Notes: generated from the letters alone by a model not told the origin. DNA of 64,000 nucleotides from Phorcus lineatus (GCA_921293015.1 OV121081.1:43549877-43613876), one strand, 5' to 3'; shown: positions 1 to 13,489, counted from the first letter of the stretch. Made by a program: numbers and translations.

Positions 1-2050
1 CTTATAAGAAAAATATATTTCAACCTAAATGTTTTTCATCTACTGGTATATTCAATTAATTAGTTAAACGGAACATATCAGGTTTTCAGGGTTGTTTTCA
101 CTTCAGCACGTATTCATATTTTGCTTTCTCAGTTTTTCCTATAGCATATTCGTTAACAAAATGTGAATTGAAAAGTTTTGTAATTCTCTCAACCACTGTT
201 CTCAATATGAACGTGCATATTAGGAACTTAACATGTATTGCCATTATGATATCATACACCTATTCATTAAAACCCAATCTAAGTTTCAGTAATACTGATA
301 AGCTTCAGTTTCATGTCTATACATTGCTACATATGGAGTTCTTTGGCAATATAATGTTTACCTCCACCCAATGTTTCTCATAAACAGTAAATCGACGTGA
401 ATATGTTTTTGGTAAACATGAGACGTAGCCACTTTTATCTTTTAAAATTGAGATAATAGAAGCAATTCACATTATGTAAACTGAATCAAACAAAAAAAAA
501 TAACAAACTTCATATTCCCCATCTCTTGTCACATTAAAGAACACATTATTGCAAAATAGTGGCAGGGAATGCAACTTTTCCTGTGATGCGACACACATAT
601 TTATGTTTAAGTAAGACATATTCACAATCTTTGGTATTTACCAGCTGATCCTCGCAATTTATCATGAAGAGAAAAAAGCAAAAGTGCTAGTGCAAGATTA
701 TAACATTGGTGAAGGTTTTAAATCATAGTGGTCAGTATTGTCATTGTGTATGAGATTACCTGGTCTAATTGCATTCATAAAGTTGATCAAATCCTTGATC
801 ATTGTCGTGATAATTGGAAAATAAAAATAAAGTTATACACTGTATGCATTGTATTGAATATACAATGACTGTAGTTATCTTAGTTAAGGATACATTTTAA
901 GATTCAATATAAAATTTTCAGAGGAAGAATTGAGTCCCCATAATCAATGTAATTTGTTCTGTAAAGATATTTCAATGATAATTTTGATAAGAAAACTGAA
1001 ACAATCAAGATTTTCAAGAAATGTTTTGAATTATTCAAATAGCATCAAAACCCTCGTAAATAAAAATGTTCATAAATGTGCAAAATACTCGTTTCTGATA
1101 CGCTTTTTAAAAGTGAACTTGTTGTCAGGCAACTTTTACACCTGGACAATTACGAAATGAACTGTTATTGACGATGTGACTCCAATGGCACAAATAACAA
1201 AAAGTTTGAAGATTGAAAAATAAATGCGCCTTTACAAATTATCAGGTCTATCATGATAAACAACATGACGCTTGATGTATGTTGTTGAACGTTTAATAGT
1301 CAGCAAAAGATCATTAAGAACTATTATAATTACCTATGTGGCGCTGATTTGAAACACAATTTTTTAGTAACATAATCATAAAAATCATCAATTATCAGGC
1401 TTCGTTGACCCTAACACATCATTCAAATTGTCTTTAGTAATCGGAGTGACACTTATGGATGTCCTATCAAGTATCCTGGAGTGTGAGAAGTTCTAGACAA
1501 CATTCCTTTGAAGGTCATTTGAAATGTTCAGCGATGCAACGAGACTATTGATAAGGGGTTCTCTTGTTGATATAACAAATACGACAAGGACTGTAGTGCC
1601 ACTAACCGGGAATTATCAAGTATTTACTTAAGTCTAAGATGAATGTACTGTAAACGACATTCAGACTAAAGATAAGAAAGTAAAGCCTTTCCTGAAATTT
1701 ATATCGGCCGTTATGAAAGGCAGTATTCAATACGTGTACATATCGTGCTATCTTAGTGTCTGAGAACATATTGACATTGCATCAAACATTAATAAAGTAA
1801 CTCATATCAACGATCAATGATTGTTAAACGTTCAAGTGTTGGATTTATCATTGGGTGTTTTACAGTGATTTTGTTTTACAAAACATCTATTGACACATTT
1901 AAAACGTAAGCGAAAAAACTCAGCTCGGCGAGCTGTCTCACCGACAGAAAACGAAATCCGTTAGATAAACCTAACATTTAAGTAACTGGGCGAATTATCT
2001 TCTTTTCAAGATTCCAATTTTGTGCACCGATTACTATAAGTACATTGTCA
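1..2050. other. AT-rich non-coding stretch
   Basis: Nothing recognisable was found. Short open frames near 168 and 930 lack family motifs, have AT-driven composition and are not supported as genes. Confidence 0.6.
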
Positions 2051-2069
2051 TGCTCATCCTTCGGACCCT

Positions 2070-2425
2070 CATATTATAAAACCAGAAAGCCAGCCAGGGG
2101 AAATTAAATCCTTCTTAGTTGTAGTAACTATTTATCAGACGCTGTGGGAGAAAAGGAAATCAACTTGAAGTGACTGCGTAGACTTTGAATTTAACTCTCT
2201 AGTGAAAATGGCTGCTTACTCAGAATGTGTGATTGTGTGATTGCAAACTCTACACTAGTTCTTTATAAGCTACAAATGAGGAGACCACATCTGGATTGAT
2301 GCCCTTTAAGTGATCTCAGACTTAACAGGAAATCAACTTGCAGGTATTTGGAAGGCTTTGAACGATGCCAAGCCCTCGGTTTTTCTTCCCACTATTACCT
2401 CTGTGTAAGAGAAATACTGAGAGTA
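2070..2425. repeat. Dispersed repeat A, copy 1
   Basis: This segment is a diverged relative of the one at about 15,370-15,790. Both carry a block of the form GCTGTGGGAG followed by GGAAATCAACT, then a second block AGGAAAT-AACT-GGTAT and then a GAATGATGC/GAACGATGC-like word, in the same order and with similar spacing. The end of each copy contains a GTAAGAGAAATACTGA-like or GTAGCAGAAATACTGG-like word. No ORF or terminal repeats were seen. It is likely an old non-autonomous mobile element, but its class is unknown. Confidence 0.5.
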
Positions 2426-2439
2426 GAATACCGTATTTC

Positions 2440-2800
2440 ATTGAATTGAGGCTGGGGCTGGAAAAGAAGCCAGATTTCCAATTGACCCCGGGGTTGTGTC
2501 GTTTAAAATAGGATACTCTGTGTTCGAAAAGACGCCGGACGATAAGATAATGATTTTTACGTAATCAAAAGTAAACATTGATTATTTCTTACCCAAAAAT
2601 GGTACACCACGTGTTCAATGTATTCGCGTTACATTGTTATATATAAATGACAACTACAAATCAAATTATGATTTATCTTGCTACAAATATAAGTATTGAT
2701 AAAGGCCGGTTTCGAATTGACGCCGTCTCGATTAGACGCTAGGGCTAAAAGCGGTCAGACAAAATAGGCGCAAAGGCGTCCAATAGATGATATATTGTGT
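2440..2800. repeat. GACGCC-word-rich segment, class unknown
   Basis: The segment is less AT-rich than its surroundings. The words GACGCCGG, GACGCCGT, AGACGCT and GGCGTCC recur here, some in inverted orientation. It may be a decayed DNA transposon or a divergent SINE, but no boundaries were found. Confidence 0.25.
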
Positions 2801-4360
2801 CATTCGTAAAGACAAGGCAAGTAACAAAGTAACACACTGTCAGTATAATCGGAAGTTACTACACGATTAACACTTCAATGTCAATAACTGGAGTCACACT
2901 TTGTTCACTACGTAATTGTACTCTGTAAATGGACTCATCTACGAGAGCATACCATGTGTATTAAGTACCCTATATATGTATAGGAATCTATGCTAACGTG
3001 AAAAGATATTTTCTTGCTGCTCTAACTTTACCATTTTTGTAATGTTCTGTCTGTCTTTAGCCTGGGGCATACGACAAATGCAAATAGGTAAGATCTCATG
3101 AGTACTATAAAAGGAAGTAAATCTGTTTACCAACATAAACAGGGTAATTAATTATGTGAAGCCGTCTTTGCTGATATCAGTAAAAGGGATATAACTTTAA
3201 AGACTGTTTAAGTAGACATAATATGCATTATAAATTCCTTAGCAGTACCATTAATTTCACCCAAAGGGAGATAACAAAAAAGCTAATCTGTTGTTTTTTA
3301 ATCTCATTTCTCATATACTTTGTAAAATTAAGATTGAAGAGCACTCTTGTTTTTCGAAAGGAGCATTAGCATTTAATCACTTCTGTAAGAGTTTTCGATA
3401 TCCCATGAAACTCCCATTAAGTCAACAAAGCTATAATCATTATACTCACAAGTTGGAACTGCATTTGCTGGACGTGAGACCAATATTAACAAGTGACTGC
3501 GTTTAGTATGTTACAGGGCACTTACATTAAGAGCAAAACACTAAGTATTTATTTAGGGGCAGTAGCATTTCAAGTAAATAAAGTGATCTCACGACAACGA
3601 AAAGAAATGTTTCCAATTGAAACACGTTTTGTAAGATAGAAGCAGTTTTAACACGAACGTACTATGCTCATGTCCCTACCTCAAATGAGTAAAAAGGTGT
3701 TCACACAAATATGGCCCATATACACAAATGAGTGTTTTTTTGTTTGATACATGATCGAGTTGAGTGGTTAGGGGTTTGGACCATTTGAAGATGATACATT
3801 TGGCATAAACTAGTCCTTATTGGAGAAACTTGAAATAATTATTTCAAAAACGTGCTACTGTTCCTTTAGTAATCCTTGGAAGAGATATAGCAATGATAAA
3901 TGATATCGAATACCCTGATAATAAGGTCCTTGGGGCGTCCCTCTCTGTTTCACAATATCTTATAAATCTCCATTGTCATTGCTTTCTATAATGCATACAC
4001 TTTTGGTATATGGTGCACTATGCATAACCTATGGTTTTGTTTAAAGTACTAATCAGAACAATTAACCGACTACAGTACAGTTGTTTGAAGAAACTGGTGA
4101 TGCACTCACGTGCTAGTTCAGCAATTTTGTGACATTTCATATGCAAACAATTAAAGTGCTTCGAATACATTCACTGGATGAAGCTTTTATTTATGCTCTT
4201 TCGTGGAATAATAAGTCAATGCCAAACAATCTGGAAACAACCAGCTGTCTACACTGTTTTATCCTCAGATTTTTTCAAACAGAATAACAGAACACAAATC
4301 ATTAGTGCACGTTGCCGATCCCATGGGATACAATGAGGTACGTAAATATGTTCCAGCAGC
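2801..4360. other. AT-rich non-coding stretch
   Basis: No gene or repeat was recognised. The open frame at 3291-3506 has no family features. Confidence 0.55.
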
Positions 4361-4361
4361 T

Positions 4362-4408
4362 AAGTAAGATAAGATTATTCTCTTAAGAGAGTAGATCTAA
4401 TCTTGCTT
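4362..4408. repeat. Imperfect palindrome (hairpin)
   Basis: Two arms of about 23 bases pair imperfectly around a central TCTTAAGAGA. It could be a cruciform-prone site or a small MITE relic. Confidence 0.45.
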
Positions 4409-5189
4409 CAAGCAAAATCGGTTAATTTTTAAACATCAATGTTTATACACTATCGATTAAACAAAGATTAACAGAATATAATGATTGTAGTGTTGTGAGA
4501 TTTGAGACTCTTGGATAAGGCTGTAAGGGAAGCCTTGTCAAGCTTATTGAAAACTGGTACAGTAGTCCTTATTTCTTCCCGGAGTGAGCTCACTTTAACA
4601 AATAGACAAATTAGACTTTACCACGTCCTCTCGTCTTCAAAGATCTATTATTATTTACTTATCGACTTAATTTTTCATGAAAATAATTAGAAATGATAAA
4701 ATAAAAAATAAAATTCTCAAAGGGACTTCGAATAAACAATGATAATACTAATATAAGACGTCAGAAATAGCACTTAAAGAATTATGCTGTTTGGTTTTGA
4801 TTCGTCTTTATGTGGCCAATATGATATGCTAAAGAAATGATATAGGAAAATTTAAAATATTGGACATTCTTTACATAATCAACTTTTGCACTTTTTGATT
4901 TAAAGACACCTTAGGGAACAGCATAAGTGGTCTGGATAATAACTTTACAGAAAAGTATCCCACTTTTGAGATCAACAAAGCATGTACTTCTGGTAAAAGA
5001 ACAAAAGGACGTTTGTTTTTGTCCTTATTTGAACCGAATAGGTCATACAATTCTTCTTCGTCCTGGAGATTTATTAACGGTCTATACCATGATAGTAATA
5101 AGATGGACAAATTAGTGAACTTCGTAATTCAATTATAAAAGGGTTGAACAATCGGCATAGTACAATTGTCCTGTCCGAATAGACAGGCA
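4409..5189. other. Non-coding stretch with overlapping short ORFs
   Basis: ORFs on both strands at about 4871-5115 overlap each other and show no recognisable motif. They are treated as chance. Confidence 0.45.
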
Positions 5190-5528
5190 AAACTTATTGT
5201 CGCAAATAAGAAGCGGTGTGCACGAAATGCCAGAAAAGGTGCCAAATGTATATAAAGATGATTTGTTAAAATCGAATGATCATAGCATGGCATATTTTCA
5301 TTAACCTAGTTTTGAGATACCTACTTAACTTACGATTAAGTTTTGACATTAAGATACAGGCGAAACTCTGTGTGGCGAAAACAAGTGGTGTGCACCAAAT
5401 TCCAGAAAAGGTGCCAAATATATAAAAAAGGATTTGTTAAAAGATTGATGATCATATCATGGCATTTTTGCATTAACCTGGGTTTGTCACATTCATTAAA
5501 CTTATGATTAAGTTTTGAGCTTGACATT
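5190..5528. repeat. Tandem duplication, period about 172 bp, two copies
   Basis: The two units lie at roughly 5190-5352 and 5362-5528. Shared words in order are GTGTGCAC, CCAGAAAAGGTGCCAAAT, GATTTGTTAAAA, GATGATCAT/AATGATCAT, ATGGCAT, CATTAACCT and GATTAAGTTTTGA. They are moderately diverged and non-coding. Confidence 0.75.
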
Positions 5529-5619
5529 TACATATATGATTTTTGGTCACCAAAGAAGATGTGCAGTTAGTATCTGACGACTTAAAGAGGTTCGTACCAA
5601 TTAACAAAATAAATGAAAA

Positions 5620-6060
5620 ATTGCTGTAAATTTGCAAGGTGCAAGCTGAATATGTATTCTTTGATATTCAAAAATAAAAAGTACATGTCACGGACCTTCT
5701 TTTTCAGACAAATGATGATTTTGACGGGTTTCTCTTAAAAAATTGGGAAAAGTCCAATTTTGCTAATTTTATCTTAAAAACAAAAAAAATAAAAACATTT
5801 ATAGTTCAGTTTATTTTTTTCCTATAAATGAGATGATAATGTAATAAAAAAAATTATTCTTGTATATCCTTTTTTGAGTTTTGTAACTTATCTGCAAATA
5901 TTAAGATACAAGTTCAATGATGATCGCTACAAAAATAGCTTCAAAAGACGCGTTCAGTAATAAAAATAAATGAAAAATAGTGCAAATATGTTTTAAATAT
6001 AAGAAAATATATTGCAAAGAAATAATATGAGAGAAAAAAGATATGTCACGGACCTAATTT
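5620..6060. repeat. Diverged direct repeat around ATGTCACGGACCT
   Basis: The word ATGTCACGGACCT occurs near 5686 and again near 6043. Each is preceded by an AT-rich run with AATGAAAAAT, GCAAAT/GCAAGG and AAATAAAAAG-like words. This suggests an old duplication of about 350 bp. No coding potential was seen. Confidence 0.4.
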
Positions 6061-7857
6061 CCGAGTTAATTGAAGCTGAAGTTAAAATTACTTATGAAAA
6101 AACTCATAAGGGGAGGTAACTCTTTATTTCCGTTGAATGATAATTCATGATAATGGTTTGAAGTACACAGTTTATCCCGTTTCAAAGTATTTCCTGAAAT
6201 TCTAAGGTCAGTGTTATGGAATATTTGAAGTGTCAAAAGACATTTATGGTCTCTTGGTCAAATCCACGTGTTAACAAAGTATTAGTATCCACAAGCAAAG
6301 TTTTTAAACACACCTTGTAAATATGAAAATGTTTTCTATTTGTGAATGATTTGAGTTTTCCAAACTGCGTTTGAGTGTACTGGGGCTAGATGAATGTTCC
6401 AGATAATGGGATAATTAGGTGGATTGAAGGCAGGTAAAAATCCCATCACAAAACATTAAGATTTAACCTCAAAACTTCCTCTCAAAGATCTATTTATTGC
6501 GCGATAAAGAACACCGCATCCAAGCGCCGCAAGTTGGCGAAGCTAATAGGATGAGGAAAAGACCTCAATCAAGTCGGCCCGGTTCGGGAAGCATTGGTGC
6601 TTACGTTCATATTAAAGTCATACTTTTGAGTTGATGTCAAGTAACTTAGGTATCTCCAGGAGGAATGTAAAATCATATGATTTACTTCATGAACCAAGCA
6701 GACCACGGACATATTTTCAATTTCTTTTTGACTTTTGACTTCGGTCAAATATATTTTTACCACAGTAATTAATTTCACTTGATAAGTAAATGTTACAGTG
6801 AATGATATGTTTATAGATGTTTTCCCATAATTGAAAGTGTGGACATGATTGAAAATTACCGCTCATTTAATTGATTTGCAAAATAAACGCAGCCAAATCG
6901 AAATGTAAAAGTTCCGCGATACATTCCCGATTTTTCAAAACTCATTTTGTCTCAATGACCGTTTTGACTTTTCATTTAAACATCTATCTAGAACTTTTCC
7001 AAAAAAGATTTACTTCTATTCTTTATTATGAATTTCTATATATTGTTTGAGATGACAATGCAACGGTTTATTTACATTTGTTATGTTCCAGTAAAAAAGC
7101 TATTCGAAATGAGATTTTACGTACCGAAAACTCTACTGCTTACAGCCTAATTAGGGTAACTAAATATTTCGTTCTAATTATTCTACAATTTACATCATTT
7201 TCAATATGGATGAATATCTTTCAAAGCATAAAAGTTCCGTTAATAGTCACATATTGTGAAAAATGACGAGGACTAGTCCATGCACAGTGTATTTTCCGCA
7301 CATTGCGTGTCAATGACGTCACTGCAACATTGTTCAACAAAGTGACTGCAACGGATAACTTGTATTAGTTCATCAACAATCGGTTTTATGCAGAATGTAA
7401 ACACACAAATGTTATCAGTCACATTTTCTCTGTTTCAAAAATGTCAATTGGAGTACATTTTGGAAAACCGCAATCTAATTATAACCTATGAAACAACGGA
7501 TTGCATTCAGTTCTGCCGATTTTGACCAATGCATATGATTCTTAAAAACTATGGCTAATATTTACATTGACCATATAATAGATAACTAACAGTCCACAGT
7601 AACAATTTCCTTATTTTCCGAACATCGATAACTCGTCAGTGACATTTTTTCTACCATGTTTACGCAACTTTAGTTTTCTCAAAATGTTAGCGGCACTTTT
7701 TCGGATGCGCGAAAAGATGCGCACTGACAAACGTTCGGAACGTCTTTAAGAGCAAATATACTCATTGTCAGGCGCATTTCCAACCGAACATACATATTTT
7801 CATTTTTTAATTATTAGAAATTTCTAGGAAAGAATCCTTTCGATAAAGTTCAGACAA
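6061..7857. other. Non-coding stretch with a CRE octamer
   Basis: No gene was recognised. A perfect TGACGTCA lies at 7314-7321. The rest is AT-rich and has only unremarkable short ORFs. Confidence 0.5.
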
Positions 7858-7971
7858 TTACAAGAGAGCTCTATTGGCTTGTTCTTCCCTCGGCACAGGT
7901 AATATCAAAAAGATAATCATAAATGACAATGCAAATGAGATCAAGGGCGCACACTTCCTATATGGCTTCAT
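7855..7971 (-). CDS. Possible 5' exon with signal-anchor, unrecognised
   Basis: The open frame on the minus strand extends from 8130. An internal ATG at 7971 would start a short basic N-terminus (MKPYRKC) followed by one hydrophobic stretch of about 20 residues (PLISFALSFMIIFLILPV), then a charged stem. This is the architecture of a type II membrane protein such as a Golgi enzyme. The frame ends at a TAA that overlaps a GTAATT donor-like site, so splicing into a later exon is possible. No downstream exon was found in the window, and no product is claimed. It may be chance. Confidence 0.2.
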
Positions 7972-8149
7972 TACATAACTGTCAATATGATGATAACGTA
8001 TGGTATTACCAAGATAGTAATATATTCTGGTATGTAATTGGATCCTTTGTAAATAGCAATGATTATGTTCGTTAATCCAAGAAGAATGAAATATTGGAAT
8101 GTTTTCAGGTGCAACATCGATGAAAGACATCCAGGGTTGATGCTAAAAG

Positions 8150-11100
8150 TAGTATATTGTCATAACATGTTGTCTTCTGCCTGCTAAATTGTGAACAAGT
8201 ACGAAAGGATGAAACCTTTGGAAGTTTAGAACTCGAGATTGGCATGGTAAGTTACGTTCTATTATTTAGAGCAATTGAGGCGCATTGCCAATTGGACATA
8301 ACAAGTACGGTATCAGTTTTCAACAAGACACTAAGTTTGACAACTTTAAGAAATATATTTTGCGCATTAAGGAATCTTTAAGGAATCTTTCAAATTGTTG
8401 AAAATAATATCTTAATACTAGACGATGCTAATATAAATAAGTACAACCGTAGTTTCTGACTGGTCCTTGTCTTTCTTGAAATTTTATGAACATGATACAG
8501 AATACTTACTTTCAAAACTTCCTTTCATCCTTTTGCAGTGTCCGTTCAATTTAATCTGTTAAGAAGCATTTTATTATTGTTGCCGTGTTTTTTTCGTGTG
8601 AACCGTTTCATTGTATACAGTCATTTTTCTTTTTCTTATAGCACTTACTTATACATGTAAACAGAAAATGCAGTCAATGTGTTTTAAGCGTACAGTTGTC
8701 GACCACTCAAGCACTATTCTTGTTCTATGCATTCACATTATACACATGGCTCACATATATGTCCATATTACTCTGTTTTATGATACCTAATGAGCTGTAT
8801 TTTATATGTAAATTTCCAAATGCCATGTCTAGACATTGCATCACGTGGATGAAATTTTGCAATCACTCGTAAATCCTCATTAATGTCTTTCAATGATTCA
8901 TTATGATGTTCCAGAGTTTAAACCTTCATGGAAGTAGAATGTCAAAGGACACTAATTGCTTTATGTCATGAATTTTGGAATCGGTTGCATGATGTTCAAA
9001 ATAGGTAAGGAATGGAAATTGCCATTGATATAAGAAATAAATCGTTTCCTTTATGTAGATTAACGACTCAACATTTGTGAATGTTTGCTCTTTCAGTAAG
9101 CAAATTTTCCTTTCTATATCATGATTTTAATTTTAGTATATGATGTCACTCTATTTATTTGATGTGTTAAGTCTCCACCCCTAACAGTCACCACATTTAA
9201 ATCATTCCAACAAAGTATCTTTCAAAACATATCTACTTATTTGTTTTAAATAGAGATAAATGATTAAGTCATTTTACATAAAATTAGTTTTAATGTAATA
9301 TGTTCAATAAATTAGGATTCAACAACCGTTGTATCCGTTTGTTTATAATAATCTTTTAAGGAGGACCACATATTTGATTTACCAAGTTATACAAACTTTT
9401 ACCGTCCCTGACTTTAGAAGAAGTTTAGATTGGAAAGACATGTTGCAGGATGAACTGTTCATGGAAGCCGCCCATTACTGAAAATGACTGAATATAGTGT
9501 TAAGAATCATTTCTATAATCTGACTTTGTGTTTGAAAGTGTATATGTAGCACAAGGACGTATTAGGTGAAGTGCTTCCTTTTCATAGTAAATATATCAAA
9601 GGAAAATAGATACGCAAAATATTTATACATAGCATGATCATTTCACTGCAAAGCAAAGTTATCCCCTTTTATATTTTTTGTAAAATTGCAGGGATACCAT
9701 TTATTATGTAAAACTCATACCATGCCGTTTTACAAAGAGGCATCAACAGTTTTAATCATGTGTGGTGATGGTTTAAGGTGGAATCGTGAATGATGCTTAA
9801 TGTGTGAAGATAAAATATCTTAAATTTTCCAACCAAAGGTGATCGATGATAATTGTTTTTAATTGTGTGTTGTTTTCAGGCGCTAACATTCTTCATCACA
9901 AGAGTTTACTTACTTTTTAAAATTTATTTTTGTTTATGATTTGCCTTTTGTGCGTTACCAAAGCTGTTTTTTATGCTTTATTTTGATCCAACAAGAGACT
10001 CGCCACTTTAAACGATAAAACTATTGCAGATAGTGTCATTCCAATTGCTAAACATTTTAGGAATGAAACATGATCATATTATTTAAGCTTGTTACAAGAT
10101 GCAATATCAGTTCACGTACAAAGAATGTAAGAAAATAAACAAACAATGATATAAGAATTGCTGTTTACCTGGCATATCGTTATATTGCAGACAACAGATG
10201 AATTAAAATCAATGAAACTTTTAGTATTTGATATATCAATGAAACAGATTTTCTGTGTAAAACAAGAAATGTCTTACAAATCGAATGAGATATTAAGATA
10301 TTCATGTCAAATTTGCAATTCATGCCTTTGAAATATTTTAGTTGAAAATCAAAATTGATTTCTATCCCTTCTGGTATACTCTTAAATGAATTATATTACA
10401 TATATGATAAAGTCACAAAATGTTTGAAGGCAAATTTCCGTGTAATGGCTTAATACACTGCTGAAAAGCATAATTTGCACATTCCATTTTAGCGTGTTCT
10501 TTTTAAGGCCAAGTATTTGAAACACATTGTCAGTGACTAAGAAATAAATGGGGAAGTTGTCAATCACTTCATAAAGTCGTTTTTCACATGTGCATCAAAT
10601 TCCTTTGAACAGTTAATATCTTAAGAATATTAGGTTCTATCCGTTTGATGACCAATTAACAAACACGATACCAAACAAGCTCATTTTTATGATGAAAGGA
10701 ATTTCTGTGGCTGAAATATGAAGTCTGATCAAAGCCATGGAAACGTTTTTAAAACTCATCGGATTCATCTTTAAACAATTTAATTGTTAAAACAAGTTAA
10801 AAGATTTTTAACTACATATGTGAATCAACATAAATTAATGTTAAACTTCTCAACTAAATCTTGATTTCTCAGGATAAATCAGGATTTTTTTACATCCCCT
10901 GTATGGATATTTCATAATTAGTAATGTATTACGATGTAGGACATTAAAGCAATGTCTATGGTAGGCACAGTTTTACCTTATATATTGAATAGTTACCACT
11001 GAGTATCAATATTATGAAAAACGTAAATGATACACTATACATAAGATTACACATATGTAAGCATACATTTTCCTTATTGAATAGAGAAGTAGACTGGTAC

Positions 11101-11640
11101 TTCCTCTCAAACTAGTATATTCAATCTAGGCAACATAACGAATGACACAAGAGATTATATTTCGACATTGTATGGGCATAAACTATGTTAAAGCAGTCAA
11201 TGAAATTCTAGACACTGATTTGCCTTTGAAATAAAACACACAAGAAGTTTACATTTCACCCCAATACACATTTTACTTTATCATTGTTGTGGCTCTTGGT
11301 CCTAATATCTCAGCAACAATTTGTTTATCTATGGCTGGCTGATCAGTTTGGATTAAGCTGACCTTTTATCGAACACAATTAAGATAACATCGGTCATGCA
11401 GTTACTTCCACTGAATTGAATGATTACATTAGAGTTATGGTTTTGAATGTTAAAGAAATATTCCAATCAATATGTACAGTAAAGGGTAAAATGTTTTATT
11501 TCCAAACTAAAATCAGCAAACATACAGCGAGAGACCTATGACAAAGAGCATGTTACAAATATCTTTGCTTGGACAATTACCTATCCTTATTTACTAATGC
11601 TATTAACAAGTGTCTAGTATGATTAGTAAACGAAATATTG
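8150..11640. other. Long AT-rich non-coding stretch
   Basis: About 3.5 kb without a supported gene, RNA or repeat boundary. It could be intronic or intergenic. Confidence 0.6.
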
Positions 11641-11683
11641 TAGAAAGCACGTTAAACTCCAACTCACTCACTCACTCACTAGT
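11585..11683 (+). mobile_element. SINE 3' end with ACTC/CACT tail
   Basis: An AATATTG, AAAGCACGTTAAAC, CCAACTCACTCACTC arrangement ends in a short ACTC-type microsatellite. This is the tail form of tRNA-derived SINEs abundant in gastropod, especially abalone, genomes (established knowledge, recalled rather than searched). The tRNA-like 5' part with A and B boxes was not found, so only the 3' part is present. Confidence 0.5.
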
Positions 11684-11959
11684 ATGTTTAGTCTTCATTT
11701 ATTCATCTATATATGTATTATGCTAAAAGTGACACTAATAATTACTGACCGACAAGAGGGTCTTTATATACTAAGCTTTAGACCTTGATTTTAAACTAAT
11801 GTTTAATCATTTGAGTAATCTATTGTTAACATGTATTTCATTTGAAGGCATTCTAAGAACAAACTCTTGAGATGATTGGGACGTAGATTTCAAATTGGGT
11901 CAGTCTGTGGAGACCAAGTGACAGCAAAGTCTGAGGGCTAAAAGTAGTAATTTCCTTAG

Positions 11960-12050
11960 ACCTTATAAAACGTCTGAAAAGAGTTCTTGGAAAGGAAATA
12001 ACTTGTCAAATAGTTATGTTAAACCTGTCAGTTTTCCACCACACTGAAGA
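11960..12050 (+). repeat. Dispersed motif B, copy 1
   Basis: The words CTTATAAAA, TTCTTGGAAAGGAAATAAC, TGTCAAATAGT, TGTT and CTGTCA occur in the same order as at 28,344-28,398, 29,682-29,760 and 52,417-52,495. It is a diverged short dispersed repeat of unknown class. Confidence 0.45.
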
Positions 12051-12339
12051 GAATAAAATAATTAAGTGAAACTAGATGTAAAGCAATACTTTACATGTAA
12101 CTGCTTTTGTAAAAAGAGGTAAGGACATTTTGAAACACTTATGACACACAGCGTTAACATGGTTTTACTACTACAAATAAAATAATTTCACACAATATTC
12201 ACAACAATAAAACACTTTGAGTAAGATATCTGAAACTTTATTCTTAAACTTGTTTCTTATGTTTGATGTTCTCCATGCAACAAGTTCATACCACGGATCT
12301 TATGGAAATGCACTCGATCTAATAGTTTTCAAAATTGGC

Positions 12340-12710
12340 AAAGAATAGTCATCATATGGAAACAACCAAATAGAATTCTGAAGAAGTTGAAATAACAACG
12401 GCACCATGAAACATGATGATTGTTGTGAACACCAATTGCATTTAGCCATACCTCATGGTTTTTTAGTTGTACGAAATTGTACGAACGTTTCCATTGAAAC
12501 AGCCAAAGGGAAAGTAGAAATAATTGAAAACCCCGACGGCACAACTAAAACATGAAATTGTTTCATCTAGATAATTTTAAAAACCTTGTCACCAGTTCAC
12601 AGGGTGATTGTTCCCTATACTAAGTTTCAATAAGCTTGGCGTTGTGTTTTTTTAGTTCTGAACCAGGATATTAATTGCGCTTCCTGGAAACGGCCAAAAT
12701 ATATTGTAAG
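12340..12710. repeat. Diverged tandem repeat with GGAAAC..CCAAA units
   Basis: The phrase GGAAAC(A/G)(A/G)CCAAA or its close variant recurs near 12,357, 12,492 and 12,683. It is followed in the first two cases by a GAAATAA, AACGGCAC/GACGGCAC, CATGAAA order. This makes a short tandem array of decayed units of about 140-190 bp. The open frame at 12,329-12,544 on the minus strand is a by-product. Confidence 0.55.
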
Positions 12711-12958
12711 AAATAGGGGGTTATATTAGTTTGGGATAAACGTGAGGCAAAGCACTAATCGAATGTATTCGCGGTATTCTAACATGTGGTCGATAACGTA
12801 TTTGAAATGTCAGTGACTAATTTCGTAAATAATAATCAAAATATGTAATGTCATCTATCACTTACCTATTTATATAATTGTAGTAACTTGTATGCATCGA
12901 ATTTTCATAGTAAGATAGTCACTCCTTCGTTTTTATAACTATTATAGCAAAAAGAATT

Positions 12959-13487
12959 GTTACGTTGACCGTGCTCTTGATCAGTGGCCGCCATTTTCTC
13001 TTTAGCATCAGTAGGGAAATGACGTCATGTCTCGCGTGGGCGTAACTATAGGTAACGAGGGTCGGGCCAAAGGGTATAAAAGGAGGCGGGGTCTGCTTAG
13101 GGATGGAGTTTGTTTTCAGCTTAGGTCCAAGCAGCTCCCCTTTCAGTCGAAAGATATGCCTCTCTGGTTTTGGTTAAGTTTTATAAGTTATTTTCAGTCG
13201 AAATCATTCTAAGTTTTTATAAGTAAAATTTATCTAAGTTTCAGAAGTAATTTGGGGATATTTATTCTAAGTTTAACGGTTTCTTAGTCTTTTTCTGAGT
13301 AATTAGTAAAAGTTCTTGGTTTTAGCGTGAAGACATGGCGTCACTCAGATTCATCACATAAAACTTGCAATAACTTATTAATGTCTATATTTTATAACTT
13401 GTAAATAAATTATTATTGAACTTTAAGTATTTAGTCTGTTTTGTCTTCCAAGTTTGTTTTCCGATCGTAACTCGATCATGTGTTACA
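12959..13487 (+). mobile_element. Candidate solo LTR or LTR-like promoter segment
   Basis: The segment starts TGTTACG and ends GTGTTACA. It holds, in order, a YY1-type GGCCGCCATTTT, a CRE, a TATA box with GC box, pyrimidine-rich leader sequence with repeated CAGTCGAAA and TAAGTTTTTATAAG words, and an AATAAA polyadenylation signal near 13,404. That order (U3, R, U5) fits an LTR of about 530 bp. Against it, no clear target duplication was found at these ends and no matching second LTR, primer-binding site or pol ORF was recognised. It could instead be the promoter of a host or other mobile gene. Confidence 0.4.
12987..13105 (+). promoter_or_regulatory. Core promoter cluster: YY1 site, CRE, TATA box, GC box
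   Basis: GCCGCCATTTT (reverse YY1-type element) lies at about 12,988-12,998, TGACGTCA at 13,020-13,027, TATAAAAGG at about 13,075-13,083, directly followed by AGGCGGGG. Transcription would start about 30 bases downstream of the TATA box, near 13,105. This is the most complete polymerase II promoter signature in the window. Confidence 0.6.
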
Positions 13488-13489
13488 AG

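Noticed and set aside
6575..6600. Possible tRNA B box (CGGTTCGGG)
   Set aside because: No A box or acceptor stem at the right distance.
12959..13487. Full LTR retrotransposon
   Set aside because: No second LTR, primer-binding site, target duplication or pol motifs were found, so only an LTR-like segment is reported.
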